Positions 34,073-44,587 of a stretch of 64,000 bases of DNA are shown here, piece after piece. The notes beneath the pieces were generated by a model. The model was given only the letters and a program-made list of their open reading frames with translations. It was not told where the DNA came from and ran no database searches. The DNA is taken from assembly GCF_000286835.2 (NCBI RefSeq), contig NZ_AJYD02000038.1, forward strand, positions 2,521,061 through 2,585,060. Direction: 5' to 3'. The position numbers were made by a program, and so were the translations under genes. Position 1 is the first letter of the stretch. Each line of letters starts with the position of its first letter. This DNA is from Enterovibrio norvegicus FF-33. Lineage in GTDB: Bacteria; Pseudomonadota; Gammaproteobacteria; Enterobacterales; Vibrionaceae.

Positions 34073-36766
34073 ATGTCAAAGAATCAATCAGAATGGACAA
34101 AATCAACCTGCCCTTATTGTGGCGTAGGTTGTGGCATCGAGGCGAAAATACACACCTCTGGAAAGCTTGAAGTCAGGGGAGATAGCCAACACCCTGCCAA
34201 CTATGGCCGATTGTGTTCAAAAGGATTGGCGCTAGGTGACACTGTCGCAACAGAAGGCCGAATGCTCTCCCCGTCCATTGAAGGACAAAATTGCAGTTGG
34301 GATGATGCCTTAAGCCATGTCGCTTCATCACTTTCATCAATCATTGAACAACATGGCCCAGATGCCGTGGCGTTTTATGTCTCTGGACAATTACTCACAG
34401 AAGATTACTACGTAGCAAATAAGTTGATGAAAGGGTTTATCGGTAGCGGAAACATCGACACCAATTCTCGCTTGTGTATGGCCTCTGCCGTAGCGGGTCA
34501 CAAACGTGCATTTGGAGAAGACATTGTTCCCGGTAATTATGAAGATATTGAGTTAGCCGATCTCGTTGTACTCACGGGCTCTAACCTTGCTTGGTGTCAC
34601 CCAGTGATATACCAACGATTGAAAGCAGCCAAAGAAAAACGCGGAACCAAAATCGTGGTTATTGACCCAAGAGAAACCCGTAGTTGCGAGATAGCCGACC
34701 TACATCTCCCCCTATTTTCTGGCAGCGATATTGCTTTGTTTAACGGCTTACTGGCATACCTTGTCAAACATCAGCATATCAACCAAACCTACATCGATTC
34801 TCATACTGTCGGATTTGAACAAACCCTTACCCAAGCACAACGTTTTTCCACAATAACGTCGGTGGCGTTAGAGACGGGCTTAAAAACAACGGACATAGAA
34901 ACCTTCTATCAATGGTTTTGTTCAACACCGCTCACCACCACTGTGTTTTCTCAAGGCATCAACCAATCCACGAGTGGCACTGACAAAGCAAACAGTATCA
35001 TTAATTGCCACCTAGCCACTGGCCGTATTGGGCTACCCGGTAGTACACCGTTTTCAATTACCGGCCAACCAAACGCCATGGGTGGGCGGGAAGTGGGTGG
35101 GCTGGCAAACACACTGGCCGCGCATCTTGAATTTGGTAACGACGAGCACTTTTCGCTGGTGAAAATTTTTTGGAAAGCGCCCACTCTAGCAACCAAACCA
35201 GGGCTAAAAGCCATCGATATGTTCGATGCGATTGAAAAAGGAAACGTGAAAGCCATTTGGGTGATGGCGACCAACCCAGCGGTAAGCCTACCTGACAGCG
35301 ACAGGATCAATCGCATTTTATCTGACTGCCCACTCGTGATTGTTTCAGACTGTGTTGCTGATACAGAAACGCTTCGTCACGCAAACGTCTGCTTACCCGC
35401 TCAAGGCTGGAGCGAAAAATCAGGCACAGTGACTAACTCAGAGCGTCGCATCTCTCGACAGCGTCGATTGCTACCTACACCAGGCGAAGGCAAACCTGAT
35501 TGGTGGATAGTCAGCGAGGTCGCCAAACGAATGGGTTTCCATGACGCCTTTAATTACCAGACAGAGGCCGATATTTTCAGGGAGTATGTTGCACAGACCA
35601 ACATAGGAAATCGTCACGAAGACAGAAGTAAAAGAATGCTGAACCTGTCAGGGCTAAACGGCATGACCAATGAGGCGTATAACGACCTGTCTCCAATTCA
35701 ATGGCCTGTTAACAGCACGACGGGCGAAAGTGAACGCTTGTTTAGTGATGGACAGTTTTCGACGCCGGATGGAAAAGCAAAGTTCATCACTGTTGATCAT
35801 CAGCCTCCAGCCAATGCCATTAGCGAACGCTATGGACTTATCTTAAATACAGGTCGAATTAGGGATCAATGGCACACCATGACTCGCACAGGTTTATCGA
35901 GCATTCTCAACACTCATGACAGTGAACCCATGCTAGAGATCCACCCTTTTAATGCATCCGATCGGGGCATTAGAGATGGTCAGTTGGTAAAAGTCAGTAG
36001 CAATATCAGTACGCAAGTATTTCGAGCAAGCGTCACTCGTCACGTTCCGGTAGGACAATGCTTTGCTCCCATTCACTGGAGTCAAACTCACTGCTCAGGA
36101 GGTAAAACAGACGCACTCATTCCGGCGATTACCGATCCAATTTCAGGGCAACCTGAGTTGAAAGCTACACCGGTGATGGTTCAGCCAATGTTTGTAAAAA
36201 CCAGCCTTCAAATCTGCCGTTCATCACCGTTTTCACAGAGGCAATTGAGTCAGTTTTGTGCCGAATATTGGGTAAAGCAGAAAGTCTCAGGGGGCTACGT
36301 TTATCAACTTCAATTTTTTAACGAAACCGACGAGGTATATGCCACGCTTTTGGACTCATTCGTAGGTGATGAGGATGCCATCATTCAAGGTGGACAGCCC
36401 GCGCAGAGAAGAGCGGTTGTTTTTCAGCAATTGAAACCAACAATGGCATTTTCCCTTTGCAATATTGATAGCGAGCTGCGTCAACCCGATATTGCACAGC
36501 TTTTAGCATCTCACTTTACGCATCAGGATATTCACGCTTTCTTAGCTGATTCCCTTGCAACGCGTTCTCCCATTATCTGCACCTGCAAGCAAGTCACGCA
36601 AAGTGATATCGAGAATCTCATTGCTGAAAATCCATCCATTGATACACAGACAATCAGCGAGTTAACGTTGGCGGGTACAGGCTGTGGCAGTTGTGCATCC
36701 GACATCGAACAATGCCTTTTGCGTGCTTGTACGAGTGCATTGTCAATGGTTCAGAAAGCGGGATAA
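34073..36766 (+). CDS. nasA: Assimilatory nitrate reductase catalytic subunit
   Basis: An 897-residue molybdopterin (bis-MGD) enzyme reducing nitrate to nitrite. The N-terminal [4Fe-4S] ligands are in CPYCGVGCG with a further cysteine in LCSKGLALGD. The molybdopterin oxidoreductase domain follows, with the conserved ETRSCEIADLHLPLFSGSD region and DPISGQPELKATPV near the end of the dinucleotide-binding domain. The last 60 residues are a BFD-like [2Fe-2S] domain (CTCKQVTQSDIENLI, GTGCGSCASD), as in Klebsiella-type NasA, suggesting electron delivery through a partner flavoprotein. No separate reductase partner (nasB-like) lies beside it. The start is ATG at 34073; an in-frame GTG at 34022 would place the start inside the promoter-like site. 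Confidence 0.92.
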   Translation: MSKNQSEWTKSTCPYCGVGCGIEAKIHTSGKLEVRGDSQHPANYGRLCSKGLALGDTVATEGRMLSPSIEGQNCSWDDALSHVASSLSSIIEQHGPDAVAFYVSGQLLTEDYYVANKLMKGFIGSGNIDTNSRLCMASAVAGHKRAFGEDIVPGNYEDIELADLVVLTGSNLAWCHPVIYQRLKAAKEKRGTKIVVIDPRETRSCEIADLHLPLFSGSDIALFNGLLAYLVKHQHINQTYIDSHTVGFEQTLTQAQRFSTITSVALETGLKTTDIETFYQWFCSTPLTTTVFSQGINQSTSGTDKANSIINCHLATGRIGLPGSTPFSITGQPNAMGGREVGGLANTLAAHLEFGNDEHFSLVKIFWKAPTLATKPGLKAIDMFDAIEKGNVKAIWVMATNPAVSLPDSDRINRILSDCPLVIVSDCVADTETLRHANVCLPAQGWSEKSGTVTNSERRISRQRRLLPTPGEGKPDWWIVSEVAKRMGFHDAFNYQTEADIFREYVAQTNIGNRHEDRSKRMLNLSGLNGMTNEAYNDLSPIQWPVNSTTGESERLFSDGQFSTPDGKAKFITVDHQPPANAISERYGLILNTGRIRDQWHTMTRTGLSSILNTHDSEPMLEIHPFNASDRGIRDGQLVKVSSNISTQVFRASVTRHVPVGQCFAPIHWSQTHCSGGKTDALIPAITDPISGQPELKATPVMVQPMFVKTSLQICRSSPFSQRQLSQFCAEYWVKQKVSGGYVYQLQFFNETDEVYATLLDSFVGDEDAIIQGGQPAQRRAVVFQQLKPTMAFSLCNIDSELRQPDIAQLLASHFTHQDIHAFLADSLATRSPIICTCKQVTQSDIENLIAENPSIDTQTISELTLAGTGCGSCASDIEQCLLRACTSALSMVQKAG

Positions 36767-36770
36767 CAAA

Positions 36771-36795
36771 AAGGCAGCCTAGGCTGCCTTCTCAA
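36771..36795. terminator. Bidirectional terminator between nasA and topA
   Basis: A perfect 20-base palindrome (AAGGCAGCCT and its complement) with A-run upstream lies in the short convergent gap. The T-run on the plus side is interrupted. Confidence 0.75.
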
Positions 36796-36824
36796 TTTTC
36801 ACATTCAACGCTTAAACGCGAATA

Positions 36825-39446
36825 CTACTTCTTCTTACGTTTATCCGTCACTTCCCACTTACCGTCTATCAGCAGACCGGTCCAACCTGATGGTTTACCC
36901 TCTTCTTCGGTTCGGACGTAGTTCTCTTTGCTCTTACGGCTAAAGCGAACAACGGCTTTGCGTCCATCTGGATCTTCAGCTGGGGCATCGGCCAGATACT
37001 GATATTTTTCTGGAATGCGATCTTTAAAGCGTGCAAGTTCTTCAACTAATGGCGCTCGAGTTTCACGCGATTTAGGGAAGTTACTTGCCGCGAAGAACAA
37101 ACCTGATGCACCGTCACGAAGCACAAAGTATGCGTCTGAGTTTTCACACGGCAGTTCAGGGAAATGCACCGGATCTTCTTTCGGTGGTGCGATTTCGCCG
37201 TTCTTCAAAATCTTACGGGTATTCTTACAGGTCTCGTTGGTACAACCCATGTACTTACCGAAGCGGCCGTTTTTCAGCACCATGTCGGAACCACACTTGT
37301 CACACTCAACCAGTGGGCCTTCATAACCCTTGAGCTTAAACTCACCCTTCTCGACAATGTAGCCATCACAGCTTGGGTTGTTACCACAAACATGTAACTT
37401 GCGATCTTTGTCAATCAAGTACGCGTCCATCGCCGTTTCGCACTTAGGGCAACGTTTTTTGGCGCGAAGCGCAGCGGTTTCAACGTCTTCTTCCAGTACG
37501 TTAACAATGCCTTCTTCATCCATCAGGTTGATGGTGGTTTTGCAACGCTCTTTCGGAGGCAACTGATAGCCTGAACAACCAAGGAATACGCCTGTCGATG
37601 CGGTACGAATACCCATCTTGCGACCACAGGTTGGACAATCGATGTCAGTCATGACGATGCTGTTAGGCTTCATGCCGCCTTCAGCTTCTTCCAATTCTGC
37701 TTTACCCAAATCATCCGTAAATGCTTTGAAGAAGTTGTTCAGTACCTGTTTCCAGTCTTCACTGCCCATGGCGATTTTATCGAGGTTCCCCTCCATTCGC
37801 GCAGTGAAGTCGTAATCCATCAAATCAGCAAAGCTGTCATCAAGACGGTCGGTAACAATCTCACCCATCTTTTCAGCATAGAAACGACGTTGTTCAGTAC
37901 GCACGTAACCACGGTCTTGAATGGTTGAAATGATCGATGCATAAGTAGAAGGACGACCAATGCCACGCTTCTCAAGCTCTTTAACCAATGCGGCTTCTGT
38001 AAAGCGTGCAGGCGGCTTGGTGAAGTGTTGCTTAGGGTCAACCTTATCTAGCGTCAAGATCTCGCCTACATCAACGTGTGGAAGCGTTGTATCTTCGGTT
38101 TTACCCATAGGACGCTGTACACGTGTCCAACCATCAAAACGTAAGGTGCGACCTTTCGCTTTTAGGGTAAATTCGCCTGCTTGAACGCTAATGGTGCCCG
38201 AATCATATTTTGCTGGTGTCATTTGGCACGCAACGAACTGTCGCCAGATCAAGTCATACAGACGATGAGCATCTGGGTCCATGCCCTGCAAATCATCGGC
38301 ATTCACGTCAACGCTTGAAGGACGAATCGCTTCGTGCGCTTCCTGAGCATTACCTTTAGAACCATATTTAAGTGGTGCGGATGGCAGATACTTATCGCCG
38401 TATTCGCTACCAATAAATTCACGTGCTGATTCAACAGCCTCTTGGCTCAAGTTGGTCGAGTCGGTACGCATGTAGGTAATATAACCCCCTTCGTACAGAC
38501 GTTGAGCCAACATCATGGTCTTCTTAACGCCAAAGCCCATGCGGGTACTTGCCGCTTGTTGCAGCGTCGAAGTAATAAACGGCGCAGACGGCTTACTGCT
38601 GGTTGGACGGTCTTCACGGTCCACCACTTTGTACGTCGCTTTTTGCAATGCGTCTGTTGCCGCCATCGCTTGCGCTTCGTTCAATGGCTTGAACGCTTCA
38701 CGGTTTTGCTGAGCAACAACTAGGCGCAACACATTTTGGCTAGCGGTTGTGGTATCGGCGTGAATATCCCAATACTCTTGCGGCACAAATGCTTTGATTT
38801 CGTGCTCACGCTCAACGAGCAGCTTAACCGCTACCGATTGAACACGGCCTGCAGACAAACCACGTGCCACTTTCTTCCAAAGAAGCGGCGACACCATAAA
38901 GCCCACAACGCGATCCAGGAAGCGGCGTGCTTGCTGTGCATTCACGCCATCCATGTTCAGTTCACCAGGCGCTTGGAACGCTTGCTGGATAGCATTTTGG
39001 GTAATTTCGTTGAAGACAACGCGTTTAAAACGGCTTTCATCACCACCGATCAGTTCCCGCAGGTGCCAAGCAATGGCCTCCCCTTCGCGGTCCAAATCCG
39101 TCGCGAGATAAACAAAATCTGCTTTTTCAGCCAACGCTTGAAGTTCAGAAACCACTTTTTCCTTACCTGGAAGCACTTGATAGTTCGCTTTCCAATTGCG
39201 GTAAGGATCAACACCCATTTTGTTGATCAGCGAATTCTTCTCTTTGTCTTTCTTAATTCGCTCTTTTTCTTCCGGACTCAACCCTTTGGTTGAGATAGGC
39301 GTCGCTTTTTTGCCGCCTTGAGCAGCACCGGTAGGCAGATCCCGAACATGACCTACACTCGATTTAACGATGAAGTCTTTGCCCAGGTATTTATTAATCG
39401 TTTTTGCCTTTGCCGGGGACTCCACGATAACGAGAGATTTACCCAT
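36825..39446 (-). CDS. topA: DNA topoisomerase I
   Basis: An 873-residue type IA topoisomerase that relaxes negative supercoils. The N-terminal Toprim domain reads [19 protein letters not shown] and later [15 protein letters not shown] with the metal-binding acids. The active-site tyrosine is in [13 protein letters not shown] near residue 320. Three C-terminal zinc-finger modules are visible ([26 protein letters not shown], each with paired cysteines), and a basic tail ends KRKKK. The start ATG at 39446 gives the normal [10 protein letters not shown] beginning; a TTG nine bases upstream is possible. Gene order with yciN and sohB matches other gammaproteobacteria, but cysB is not next to it here. 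Confidence 0.96.
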   Translation of the reverse strand: MGKSLVIVESPAKAKTINKYLGKDFIVKSSVGHVRDLPTGAAQGGKKATPISTKGLSPEEKERIKKDKEKNSLINKMGVDPYRNWKANYQVLPGKEKVVSELQALAEKADFVYLATDLDREGEAIAWHLRELIGGDESRFKRVVFNEITQNAIQQAFQAPGELNMDGVNAQQARRFLDRVVGFMVSPLLWKKVARGLSAGRVQSVAVKLLVEREHEIKAFVPQEYWDIHADTTTASQNVLRLVVAQQNREAFKPLNEAQAMAATDALQKATYKVVDREDRPTSSKPSAPFITSTLQQAASTRMGFGVKKTMMLAQRLYEGGYITYMRTDSTNLSQEAVESAREFIGSEYGDKYLPSAPLKYGSKGNAQEAHEAIRPSSVDVNADDLQGMDPDAHRLYDLIWRQFVACQMTPAKYDSGTISVQAGEFTLKAKGRTLRFDGWTRVQRPMGKTEDTTLPHVDVGEILTLDKVDPKQHFTKPPARFTEAALVKELEKRGIGRPSTYASIISTIQDRGYVRTEQRRFYAEKMGEIVTDRLDDSFADLMDYDFTARMEGNLDKIAMGSEDWKQVLNNFFKAFTDDLGKAELEEAEGGMKPNSIVMTDIDCPTCGRKMGIRTASTGVFLGCSGYQLPPKERCKTTINLMDEEGIVNVLEEDVETAALRAKKRCPKCETAMDAYLIDKDRKLHVCGNNPSCDGYIVEKGEFKLKGYEGPLVECDKCGSDMVLKNGRFGKYMGCTNETCKNTRKILKNGEIAPPKEDPVHFPELPCENSDAYFVLRDGASGLFFAASNFPKSRETRAPLVEELARFKDRIPEKYQYLADAPAEDPDGRKAVVRFSRKSKENYVRTEEEGKPSGWTGLLIDGKWEVTDKRKKK

Positions 39447-39850
39447 AGTGACCAATACGCCCTCGCGTTAAAAATTCAATCTATCAGTCCAAATCGCATG
39501 AAAACCTTGATGCCATGCTGACTGACGCTATTTACAATATTGAGCGAGTCGATCTGAATATCAACCAGTTTCTTTCTAAAATCCCCCGATTGGTCGCAGC
39601 TTCCGCACTTGTTACCGACTTGTAACCAATAAACCTACTTTATCGGAGGGTTAGCGTAGTCTCACTTTTGCAAGCGCGCTAATCATTACCATTGACGCCA
39701 ACCCATTTACCATTTCACTTCGAATTTTTCTGGCTTGGCTCACACAATGCGTTCTAGAAACATATCAATTCGACGCTTTCGTAAGCATGTCCTCTTTTAA
39801 GACTGCTCACGCTATAATAGGCGCTCTTTTTCCCTTTACTCGAGAAAATT
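39447..39850. other. Divergent topA-yciN intergenic region
   Basis: These 404 bases hold no credible gene. A TATAAT box at 39813-39818, about 33 bases before the yciN start, is a likely -10 element; a matching -35 is not clear. The topA promoters should lie near the other end. A short imperfect dyad occurs around 39583-39630. Confidence 0.5.
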
Positions 39851-40096
39851 ATGTCTGAGAAAACACCGATTAGCACTGAAGATCTGCTAATCATGGCAAA
39901 CAAGATGATCCGAGAACACGATGCTTACCTGGATGGTATGCACACCAATTCAGTGGAAGAAAAAGCAGGTGTAATGGTTTTTAAAGGCGAATATTTTTTG
40001 GACGACAACGGATTGCCTACGCCTAAAACCACTGCAGTTTTCAACATGTTCAAATATCTCGCTCACCAACTATCAAAACAGTACACGCTGCAATAA
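39851..40096 (+). CDS. yciN: YciN family protein (DUF2498)
   Basis: An 81-residue small cytosolic protein of the YciN family, found beside topA and sohB in many enterobacteria and vibrios. The segment ISTEDLLIMANKMIREHDAYLDGM is the recognisable family opening, followed by VFKGEYFLDDNGLPTPKTTAVFN. Its function is not established. GAG lies before the ATG, a TATAAT box sits upstream at 39813-39818, and a strong terminator follows. Confidence 0.88.
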   Translation: MSEKTPISTEDLLIMANKMIREHDAYLDGMHTNSVEEKAGVMVFKGEYFLDDNGLPTPKTTAVFNMFKYLAHQLSKQYTLQ

Positions 40097-40120
40097 GTTA
40101 GCGCGTTTGAGCTTGACCAG

Positions 40121-40150
40121 AAAAATGCCACCTATCAGGTGGCATTTTTT
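40121..40150. terminator. Terminator between yciN and the DUF805 gene
   Basis: AAAAATGCCACCT pairs with AGGTGGCATTTTTT around three loop bases. A-runs and T-runs on each side let it serve both convergent transcripts. Confidence 0.9.
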
Positions 40151-40166
40151 CGTCTAGACGATGAGG

Positions 40167-40580
40167 TTAACCCTCAAATACCGCCGTATCTTTTTCTTTG
40201 TCTTCTCGGACAGAATTACCGCCCTGATCGGATTTATCACCGCGACCTTTCGGATCGGGACCGAACTGATTCGGGCCCGGAGTGCCATCTAGAATACCCA
40301 GTTCGACCAAGGCGAAGATAGGACCAATTAACGGCAAAAAAGTCACAACAAGCCACCAAGGACTTTTATTTCTGTCTTTCAAGCGTTTGATATTGAGCGC
40401 AACTGATGCATAAATCGCAAATAACGAAATCGCGATTGAAAGTGCATCTAGCACTACATGACCGCCTTGATAAAAGAAAGTTGGCAACACCATGACAAGT
40501 ACAGGCACACTGTATAGCCAATAATCACGGCGTCTCATTCGGCCTTCGAACGAAAACAACGCCCACTTTTGGTTGTTCAT
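40167..40580 (-). CDS. DUF805 family membrane protein
   Basis: A 137-residue inner-membrane protein. The start is the ATG at 40580 with AGGAG five bases upstream. The N-terminal signature FSFEGRMRRRDYW and the NIKRLKDRNKSPWWLV motif mark DUF805, with three or four membrane helices between them. The acidic and glycine-rich tail after residue 100 (TPGPNQFGPDPKGRGDK) is unusual but seen in the family. It starts eight bases after sohB on the same strand, so the two form an operon. E. coli has no such gene at this place. Function unknown. Confidence 0.88.
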   Translation of the reverse strand: MNNQKWALFSFEGRMRRRDYWLYSVPVLVMVLPTFFYQGGHVVLDALSIAISLFAIYASVALNIKRLKDRNKSPWWLVVTFLPLIGPIFALVELGILDGTPGPNQFGPDPKGRGDKSDQGGNSVREDKEKDTAVFEG

Positions 40581-40588
40581 TTCAACTC

Positions 40589-41647
40589 CTAAACGATTGG
40601 TCGCTGACCACGACTGATCCACTTCAGCAGCAGACGATCTGCCGCTTCTGCTGAGGCTCCAGCCAGTTTCTCAGCGAGCTTTTTACGTTGAACGTAACGC
40701 ACGCTCAAAACGTCTTTCTCTTTTACTGCAGACACCAGATAGTCATCACTGGTTCCAATGCTATCAATCAAGCCTAAAGGCAATGCTTGATTACCAAACC
40801 AGTGTTCACCTGTCGCCACTTTTTCTAGCTCAAGTGATGGGCGGTGATCAGCAATGAAATCTTTAAATAGCGTGTGGGTTTCTTCCAGCTCGCCCATGAA
40901 TTTCTCGCGCGCTTTGTCTGTGTTTTCACCAAACATGGTGAGGGTGCGCTTAAACTCACCCGCCGTCAGTTGTTCAAATTCAATATCATGTTTTTTAAGT
41001 AGTTTATTAAAATTTGGCAACTGTGCAATAACACCAATTGAACCGACAACAGCAAACGGTGCGGCAATAATTTTATCCGCTACACATGCCATCATATAAC
41101 CGCCACTCGCCGCCACTTTATCAACAGATGCAGTAAGAGAAATACCCGCTTGTTTAATGCGATCAAGCTGAGAAGACGCCAAGCCATAAGCATGCACCAT
41201 GCCGCCGCCACTTTCGAGACGCACCAGCACTTCATCACCTTCTTTGGCGACAGACAAAATGGCCGTGACCTCTTCACGCAATGCCGTGACTTCGCGAGCA
41301 TCAATACTGCCCTTGAAATCCAGCACGAATACATGCGGTTTACGGCTTGATTCCAATGACACGGAATCGGTCATTTTCTTTGCTTCTGCTTTCGCTTCTT
41401 TTGCTTTCGCTTTTTCCGCTTTTTTATCCGCTTTATCTCGCGCTTTCAGTGCCGTTTCATCATAAAGATAAGACTCCATAGAATGGATTAAATCTTTATG
41501 CTTTTCAGTCAGGTTCGTAATTTCTAGCTCCCCTTTCTGACCCTGTTTGCCACCAGCGCTTTTTGCGATAATCAGCACCACGATGACTGCAACGACAAAC
41601 GTCAGTATCTTTGCTAAAAACAGGCCGTAATCAAGCAAGAATTCCAA
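40589..41647 (-). CDS. sohB: Probable inner-membrane protease SohB (peptidase S49)
   Basis: A 352-residue S49-family serine protease. I set the start at a TTG at 41647 (translated as LEFLLDYGLFLAKI...), because it aligns with the start of E. coli SohB and has GAGGA eight bases upstream; the longer frame from 41836 overlaps yciK and has no support. A membrane anchor occupies the first 25 residues, followed by a lysine- and alanine-rich coiled linker (about 60-100). The catalytic serine lies in DKVAASGGYMMACVADKI, and the lysine side of the dyad is likely in the C-terminal part of the same fold. SohB acts in the periplasmic face or membrane quality control; the E. coli gene was found as a suppressor of degP loss. 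Confidence 0.9.
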   Translation of the reverse strand: MEFLLDYGLFLAKILTFVVAVIVVLIIAKSAGGKQGQKGELEITNLTEKHKDLIHSMESYLYDETALKARDKADKKAEKAKAKEAKAEAKKMTDSVSLESSRKPHVFVLDFKGSIDAREVTALREEVTAILSVAKEGDEVLVRLESGGGMVHAYGLASSQLDRIKQAGISLTASVDKVAASGGYMMACVADKIIAAPFAVVGSIGVIAQLPNFNKLLKKHDIEFEQLTAGEFKRTLTMFGENTDKAREKFMGELEETHTLFKDFIADHRPSLELEKVATGEHWFGNQALPLGLIDSIGTSDDYLVSAVKEKDVLSVRYVQRKKLAEKLAGASAEAADRLLLKWISRGQRPIV

Positions 41648-41864
41648 ACTGTATTCCTCATTTATAGTTATATGTTCCCATTCTACTAAACAACTACCCG
41701 CAAAGTGCAAGTTCGGTGTCGTTTTCTTTGTATTCGAGTGTTGTTTATTACAGGTTTGCCATCTTACAATGCAGTTTAGCCGAAGCGAAACGCGGTCGCG
41801 GATCGAGTAACAGGCATTGAGATTAACAGGCAGCAACGCCGAAGATAAAAAGGAATATTGTAAC

Positions 41865-42605
41865 GTGGAGTATCAAGTAGCAGCCAACGCATTAGACGGT
41901 AAAGTCATTCTGGTGACTGGCGCAGGTGATGGCATAGGCCGACAAGCCGCACTCAGTTACGCGCAACATGGTGCAACCGTTATTCTGCTAGGACGCACAG
42001 TAAAGAAGCTAGAGAGCGTCTATGACGAAATTGAGACCGCAGGCTTCCCTCAACCCGCGATTATCCCGCTAGATATGCTAGGAGCCACTCGTCAGCATTA
42101 TCTGGATATGGTTGACACCATTGAGCAGCAATTCGGCCGTATTGACGGTGTGCTCCACAATGCAGGCATGCTAGGTGTATTGAGTCCTTTCGATCAGATC
42201 GAAGAAAAAGCCTTTGATGAAGTGATGCAGGTGAATGTTAAAGCCACTTTTCTGATGACCCAAGCATTAATGCCTTTGCTGCAAAAATCAGACGACGCGC
42301 GCCTGGTGTTTACAACATCTACCGTGGGACACGCTGGGCGAGCATTCTGGGGCGCATACGCAATGTCGAAGTTTGCCACCGAAGGCATGATGCAAGTGTT
42401 GGCGGATGAGTTGAGCAACACCAGTGTGAAAGTGAATGCGATAAACCCAGGTGGTACACGCACAAAAATGCGCGCCTCTGCGTTTCCTGCGGAAGAAGCA
42501 AGCAAACTGAAATCACCACTGGATATTATGCCTCTGTACCTTTACCTAATGGCGCCAGAAGGCATTGACGTTAACGGTCAGTGCATCGACGCGCAGCCTA
42601 AGTAA
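41865..42605 (+). CDS. yciK: YciK family short-chain dehydrogenase
   Basis: A 246-residue short-chain dehydrogenase. The start is a GTG at 41865 (VEYQVAANAL), preceded by AAAGGA. The cofactor motif is VTGAGDGIGRQAA, the NAG motif is LHNAGMLG, and the catalytic tyrosine-lysine pair is in WGAYAMSKFATEG, all in the expected order. YciK is conserved next to sohB in gammaproteobacteria; its substrate is not known. Start regions of yciK and sohB are divergent, 217 bases apart. In E. coli btuR follows; here rluB does, on the opposite strand. Confidence 0.9.
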   Translation: MEYQVAANALDGKVILVTGAGDGIGRQAALSYAQHGATVILLGRTVKKLESVYDEIETAGFPQPAIIPLDMLGATRQHYLDMVDTIEQQFGRIDGVLHNAGMLGVLSPFDQIEEKAFDEVMQVNVKATFLMTQALMPLLQKSDDARLVFTTSTVGHAGRAFWGAYAMSKFATEGMMQVLADELSNTSVKVNAINPGGTRTKMRASAFPAEEASKLKSPLDIMPLYLYLMAPEGIDVNGQCIDAQPK

Positions 42606-42625
42606 TCGGGCTAGAAAACAGGCAC

Positions 42626-42654
42626 AAAAAAGCCAGCATCTCTGCTGGCTTTTT
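42626..42654. terminator. Bidirectional terminator between yciK and rluB
   Basis: The stem AAAAAAGCCAGCA / TGCTGGCTTTTT has a four-base loop and is flanked by A- and T-runs. Confidence 0.9.
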
Positions 42655-42673
42655 AATATCAATATTTTCTTGC

Positions 42674-43771
42674 TTAACGCCCTTGGCGTTTTCCGCCCTG
42701 AGGCTTCTGGCGAGAAGACGATTGACCACCACGGTTCGGAGTTGCATTCCCCCCCGGACGACCGTTGCCGCGTTTACCTTGAGCTGGTTTACCTTGGCCT
42801 GGCTTACCCTGAGCAGGCTTACCTGACGCTGGTCGACCTTGACCCTGTGCTGGCTTTCCGCCTTGAGCAGGTTTATTACCTTGCACCGGTTTCGCTGACG
42901 GACCACCACGACGAGGCTTACGTGTTTCATTTGATTCAACACGCTCTTCGTGACGACGCACTGCACGACGGATCTTCTGACCACGTGCTTTACGCTTCTG
43001 CGCTTCTACCGTGATCATGGTTTCTTTCTCTGGACGCAATTCCACCATTTCACGCAGGTAGTTAACGTTATCCAGTTCAAGTTCCATCCAGCCGCCGCGA
43101 GGTAGCTCTTTGTTCAAGTAGATGTCACCGTAGCGTACACGCTTCAGGCGGCTTACCGTCACACCTTGTGTTTCCCAAAGACGACGAACCTCGCGGTTAC
43201 GGCCTTCAGTGATCACAACATAGAATGTGTGGTTGGAACCTTCGCCACCTGCGTATTGAATATCTTCAAAACGCGCTTCGCCATCCTCAAGCTGAACACC
43301 ACGAACCAGATTCTTCACCATCTGCTCGTTGACGTCGCCAAACACGCGAACCATGTATTCACGTTGTACTTGACGGCTTGGGTGCATCAAACGGTTCGCC
43401 AATTCACCATCAGTGGTGAACAGCATCAAGCCTGATGTATTCGCATCCAAACGACCCACGGCCACCCAACGGGCACCATTTAGTTTCGGGAGACGATCAA
43501 AAACGGTACGACGACCTTCAGGGTCGCTGCGTGTGCACAACTCACCTTCTGGTTTGTTGTATGCCATTACACGGCACACAAGTTCAGAAGGCGCAGCTAC
43601 CTGTACACTGTGCCCGTCAACACGAATGTTAGCGTTGACGTCATCGAGACGATCACCCAGCTTGGCAACAAGACCATTAATGCTGACGCGACCTTCTTGA
43701 ATCAGGGTTTCGATCTCACGACGAGAACCGAGACCTGCACGGGCTAACACCTTCTGTAATTTTTCACTCAT
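42674..43771 (-). CDS. rluB: 23S rRNA pseudouridine(2605) synthase
   Basis: A 365-residue pseudouridine synthase of the RsuA group. The S4 RNA-binding domain is at the N-terminus ([21 protein letters not shown]), and the catalytic aspartate is in [19 protein letters not shown] near residue 110. From about residue 255 a highly basic tail runs to the end, first [13 protein letters not shown] and then about 80 residues of low-complexity GKPAQG-type repeats. Such tails vary among RluB homologues and probably bind RNA. The start lies close to AAGG. E. coli rluB has btuR between it and yciK, which is absent here. Confidence 0.93.
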   Translation of the reverse strand: MSEKLQKVLARAGLGSRREIETLIQEGRVSINGLVAKLGDRLDDVNANIRVDGHSVQVAAPSELVCRVMAYNKPEGELCTRSDPEGRRTVFDRLPKLNGARWVAVGRLDANTSGLMLFTTDGELANRLMHPSRQVQREYMVRVFGDVNEQMVKNLVRGVQLEDGEARFEDIQYAGGEGSNHTFYVVITEGRNREVRRLWETQGVTVSRLKRVRYGDIYLNKELPRGGWMELELDNVNYLREMVELRPEKETMITVEAQKRKARGQKIRRAVRRHEERVESNETRKPRRGGPSAKPVQGNKPAQGGKPAQGQGRPASGKPAQGKPGQGKPAQGKRGNGRPGGNATPNRGGQSSSRQKPQGGKRQGR

Positions 43772-43820
43772 TTACGTTTACCTTACTGTCGCCTTCACAG
43801 GCGTCGATGTCGGAAAGAAA

Positions 43821-43845
43821 CGCCTCAAAAAAGAGGCAACGGCGT
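43821..43845 (-). terminator. Possible terminator after yciO
   Basis: GCCTC and GAGGC form a five-base stem around six A residues. On the minus strand the stem is followed only by a broken T-run on the far side. It lies between yciO and rluB, about 120 bases after yciO. Confidence 0.35.
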
Positions 43846-43966
43846 ATTATGCCAAAATAGGCACAAATACACCACGGGATTTCGTTACTACTCTCCGCCA
43901 TCACTGGAAATATTGCGTTGCAGTGTGACCGATTGACCTCCACCGCTTAGAAGTAGAGATACAAGC

Positions 43967-44587
43967 TTATTCGAATGGACTGGTATCACCTGTACCACGA
44001 CGGAGAATTTCAGGCTTATCATCACTGAAATCAATCACCGTAGTCGGTTGCTCACCCATAAATCCGCCGTTCAAGATGCAATCAACGGCATGCTCAAGCT
44101 GATCGCGAATAGCTTCAGGATCTGACTCCGTAAAATCATTGCCCGGCAGAATAAGCGAGGTGGACATAATCGGTTCACCCATGGCTTCCAACAGATCCAA
44201 CGCAATTTGGTTATCCGGCACGCGAATACCAATGGTTTTACGTTTCGGATTCATTAAACGGCGCGGCACTTCCTTGGTCGCCTTCAAAATGAAGGTATAA
44301 CGACCAGGCGTATTATTACGAATCAATCGATATGCAGTGTTATCAACACGCGCATAGAGCGAAAGTTCTGACAGATCCCGACACAGCAAGGTGAAGTTGT
44401 GCTTATCATCCAAACGACGAATTCGGCAAATACGCTCCAACGCCATCTTGTTTTCCAACTGACAGCCCAAGGCATAACCAGAATCGGTCGGATAAACAAT
44501 GACACCGCCATTGCGAACAATAGCGACGGCTTGAGTGATCAAGCGCGCTTGTGGATTTTCAGGATGCACATAAAAAAATTGGCTCAT
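43967..44587 (-). CDS. yciO: YciO family (Sua5/YciO/YrdC) protein
   Basis: A 206-residue protein, the same length as E. coli YciO. The start is the ATG at 44587 behind a perfect AAGGAGG. The segment [21 protein letters not shown] is the recognisable YrdC-fold opening, and [16 protein letters not shown] and [19 protein letters not shown] follow. YrdC/Sua5 members make threonylcarbamoyl-adenylate for tRNA; for YciO proteins a weaker form of that activity is reported, and I do not claim it for this one. Its start overlaps the trpH stop by four bases (ATGA), so the pair is translationally coupled. Confidence 0.9.
   Translation of the reverse strand: MSQFFYVHPENPQARLITQAVAIVRNGGVIVYPTDSGYALGCQLENKMALERICRIRRLDDKHNFTLLCRDLSELSLYARVDNTAYRLIRNNTPGRYTFILKATKEVPRRLMNPKRKTIGIRVPDNQIALDLLEAMGEPIMSTSLILPGNDFTESDPEAIRDQLEHAVDCILNGGFMGEQPTTVIDFSDDKPEILRRGTGDTSPFE

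Noticed and set aside
36691..36921. Plus-strand frame across the nasA-topA junction
   Set aside because: It overlaps the ends of two firmly identified genes and their terminator.
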